Shown here: positions 63,179 to 64,000 of the stretch, in pieces
How positions within the stretch are numbered: position 1 is the stretch's first letter
Layout of the letters: every line of letters starts with the position of its first letter
The notes under the pieces: generated by a model
Seen by the model: only the letters and a program-made list of their open reading frames with translations
What the model was told of the DNA's origin: nothing
Database searches by the model: none
Source: Lentisphaeria bacterium
GTDB lineage: Bacteria > Verrucomicrobiota > Lentisphaeria > Oligosphaerales > Oligosphaeraceae
DNA: 64,000 nucleotides
Reading direction: 5' to 3'
Assembly (NCBI GenBank): GCA_024405215.1
Contig: JAKSPB010000001.1
Span: 1-64,000, forward strand
Translations under genes and position numbers: made by a program

Positions 63179-64000
63179 ATGGTATTGGAAAAGTATCCTT
63201 CCCATCAGGAATTGCAGAAGTGCGACTGGAGTCAATTGCAGGAAATTGCCGGCCGGTTGCGCCAGGAGATTCTGCAGACATGTGCCCGCCAGGGAGGACA
63301 TCTTGCTTCCAGCCTGGGATGCGTGGAGTTGTGCCTGGCGTTGCATCGCCATTTTGATCTGGAAGGGCAGGATGCGGTCTTTTTTGATGTCGGGCACCAG
63401 GCATACGCGCATAAGCTTCTGACGGGACGGCAGGAGAGCTTTGCCAGACTGCGTGATCTGGACGGCGCCTCGGGCTTTCCCAATCCGGAGGAGTCTTCGG
63501 CGGATCCGGTTTATGCAGGACACGCGGGCGTGGCGGTATCCCAGGCGCTGGGATGCGCCAAGGCACGGGAATTGCAGGCGCTGCCGGGACGGGCCATAGC
63601 GGTCATCGGCGATGGCTCTCTTGGGTGCGGCATTGTCTGGGAGGCATTCAACAACCTTGACTGCTGGGGAAAGAGACTTGTGGTCATCTTGAACGACAAC
63701 CAGATGGCGATTTCGCCTTGTCGCGGGACCTTGCGGAAATGTCTGAACCGCATCATTGCGGGTAGATTCTATAATCGCCTGCGTTCTCATCTCCGAAGGA
63801 AAACACATGGGTTCTTCATGGCGCTCCTGCAGCGGATTGAACATGGTCTCAAGGGAATGCTTTTTCCCAAAGGCGTTCTGTTTCAGGAGTTCGGCTTGCG
63901 GTATTTTGGGCCAGTGGATGGAAACAACCTGAAAGAACTCTGCGGATTTCTGTCGCGGCTGCCCAATGACAAGCCTGTTTTGCTGCACATTGTCACGAAA
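63179..64000 (+). CDS. dxs: 1-deoxy-D-xylulose-5-phosphate synthase-like protein (5' part, runs off window)
   Basis: An open frame from ATG 63179 to the window edge, 274 codons and no stop. The translation starts MVLEKYPSHQELQKCDWSQL and matches the N-terminal transketolase half of Dxs: CARQGGHLASSLGCVELCLA, FDVGHQAYAHKLLTGRQESF, SGFPNPEES, GHAGVAVSQALG and the TPP motif GDGSLGCGIVWEAFNNLD with LNDNQMAISP. Dxs makes the first intermediate of the MEP isoprenoid pathway from pyruvate and glyceraldehyde-3-phosphate. Several conserved positions differ from typical Dxs (GHSSTSIS is GHAGVAVS, GDGALTGGMAFEA is GDGSLGCGIVWEA). It could be a divergent or second Dxs. The Shine-Dalgarno is weak; the start could shift. 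Confidence 0.85.
   Translation, partial: MVLEKYPSHQELQKCDWSQLQEIAGRLRQEILQTCARQGGHLASSLGCVELCLALHRHFDLEGQDAVFFDVGHQAYAHKLLTGRQESFARLRDLDGASGFPNPEESSADPVYAGHAGVAVSQALGCAKARELQALPGRAIAVIGDGSLGCGIVWEAFNNLDCWGKRLVVILNDNQMAISPCRGTLRKCLNRIIAGRFYNRLRSHLRRKTHGFFMALLQRIEHGLKGMLFPKGVLFQEFGLRYFGPVDGNNLKELCGFLSRLPNDKPVLLHIVTK

Noticed and set aside
63125-63988. Minus-strand open frame of 287 codons at the right edge
   Set aside because: The plus strand encodes Dxs motifs in a frame that simply has no stop before the window end.

Overview
The window looks like a chromosomal segment from a member of the Lentisphaerota (Victivallis-like, probably gut-associated). This is inferred from gene content only. 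Four pseudopilin genes share an almost invariant N-terminus and an H-X9-DG motif near the C-terminus. They sit among AraC regulators, secreted SGNH esterases, a GH130 enzyme, a heparinase-like lyase and a Gfo/Idh/MocA oxidoreductase, which is the usual gene mix of polysaccharide-degrading Lentisphaerota. Coding density is high and most starts have a clear Shine-Dalgarno sequence.

Layout. 1-9.4 kb: a type I-G (formerly I-U) CRISPR-Cas locus, all on the minus strand, in the order csb1 (cas7), csb2 (cas5-cas6), cas3, a small cas8-like gene, fused cas4-cas1, cas2, then leader and array. The array runs off the left edge. The 3' end of cas2 is duplicated in tandem. 9.8-15.2 kb: accessory genes (a six-helix membrane protein, a DUF1016/YhcG-type PDDEXK nuclease, a frameshifted small membrane protein, and two co-transcribed anchored proteins of unknown function). 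15.2-22.8 kb: a possible structured RNA, tRNA-Gln(CTG), mreB, a thermonuclease homologue, a thioredoxin-fold protein with five 12-residue repeats, an RpoD-like sigma factor, an HD hydrolase and two SGNH hydrolases. 23.3-31.4 kb: an alpha-2-macroglobulin with an intact thioester motif, pbpC and an oxidoreductase. 31.7-43.4 kb: four pseudopilin genes, two tandem AraC paralogues, an ADP-ribosylglycohydrolase-family protein, an amidohydrolase remnant and an MFS transporter. 43.6-47.7 kb: iorA-iorB, a two-domain class II aldolase-like protein and a small helical protein. 47.7-51.6 kb: a degraded prophage next to tRNA-Arg(TCT). 52.1-64 kb: clpB, an SGNH esterase behind a 13-base homopolymer, GH130, hom, argG, a heparinase-like protein, a small lipoprotein and the 5' part of a divergent dxs that runs off the right edge.

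How the parts work together. The CRISPR genes form one tightly packed operon covering adaptation, Cascade and Cas3. The A2M-PbpC pair matches the known periplasmic defence/repair pairing. iorA and iorB overlap by one base and encode one enzyme. hom and the GH130 gene are 16 bp apart. The pseudopilin genes have matching architectures: a TATAAT box, a short hairpin at or just after the expected transcript start, and a strong downstream terminator. Two of them also share an upstream dyad.

The least explained material is non-coding. There are four intergenic inverted-repeat elements of about 138-160 bp with unrelated arm sequences, three copies of a REP-like palindrome, and a GC-rich structured segment at 15.2-15.4 kb. 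I see no complete, clearly new multi-gene system. The best candidates for follow-up are these palindromic elements, the cas2 tail duplication, the pseudopilin control regions and the unknown two-gene operon at 13.7-15.2 kb.
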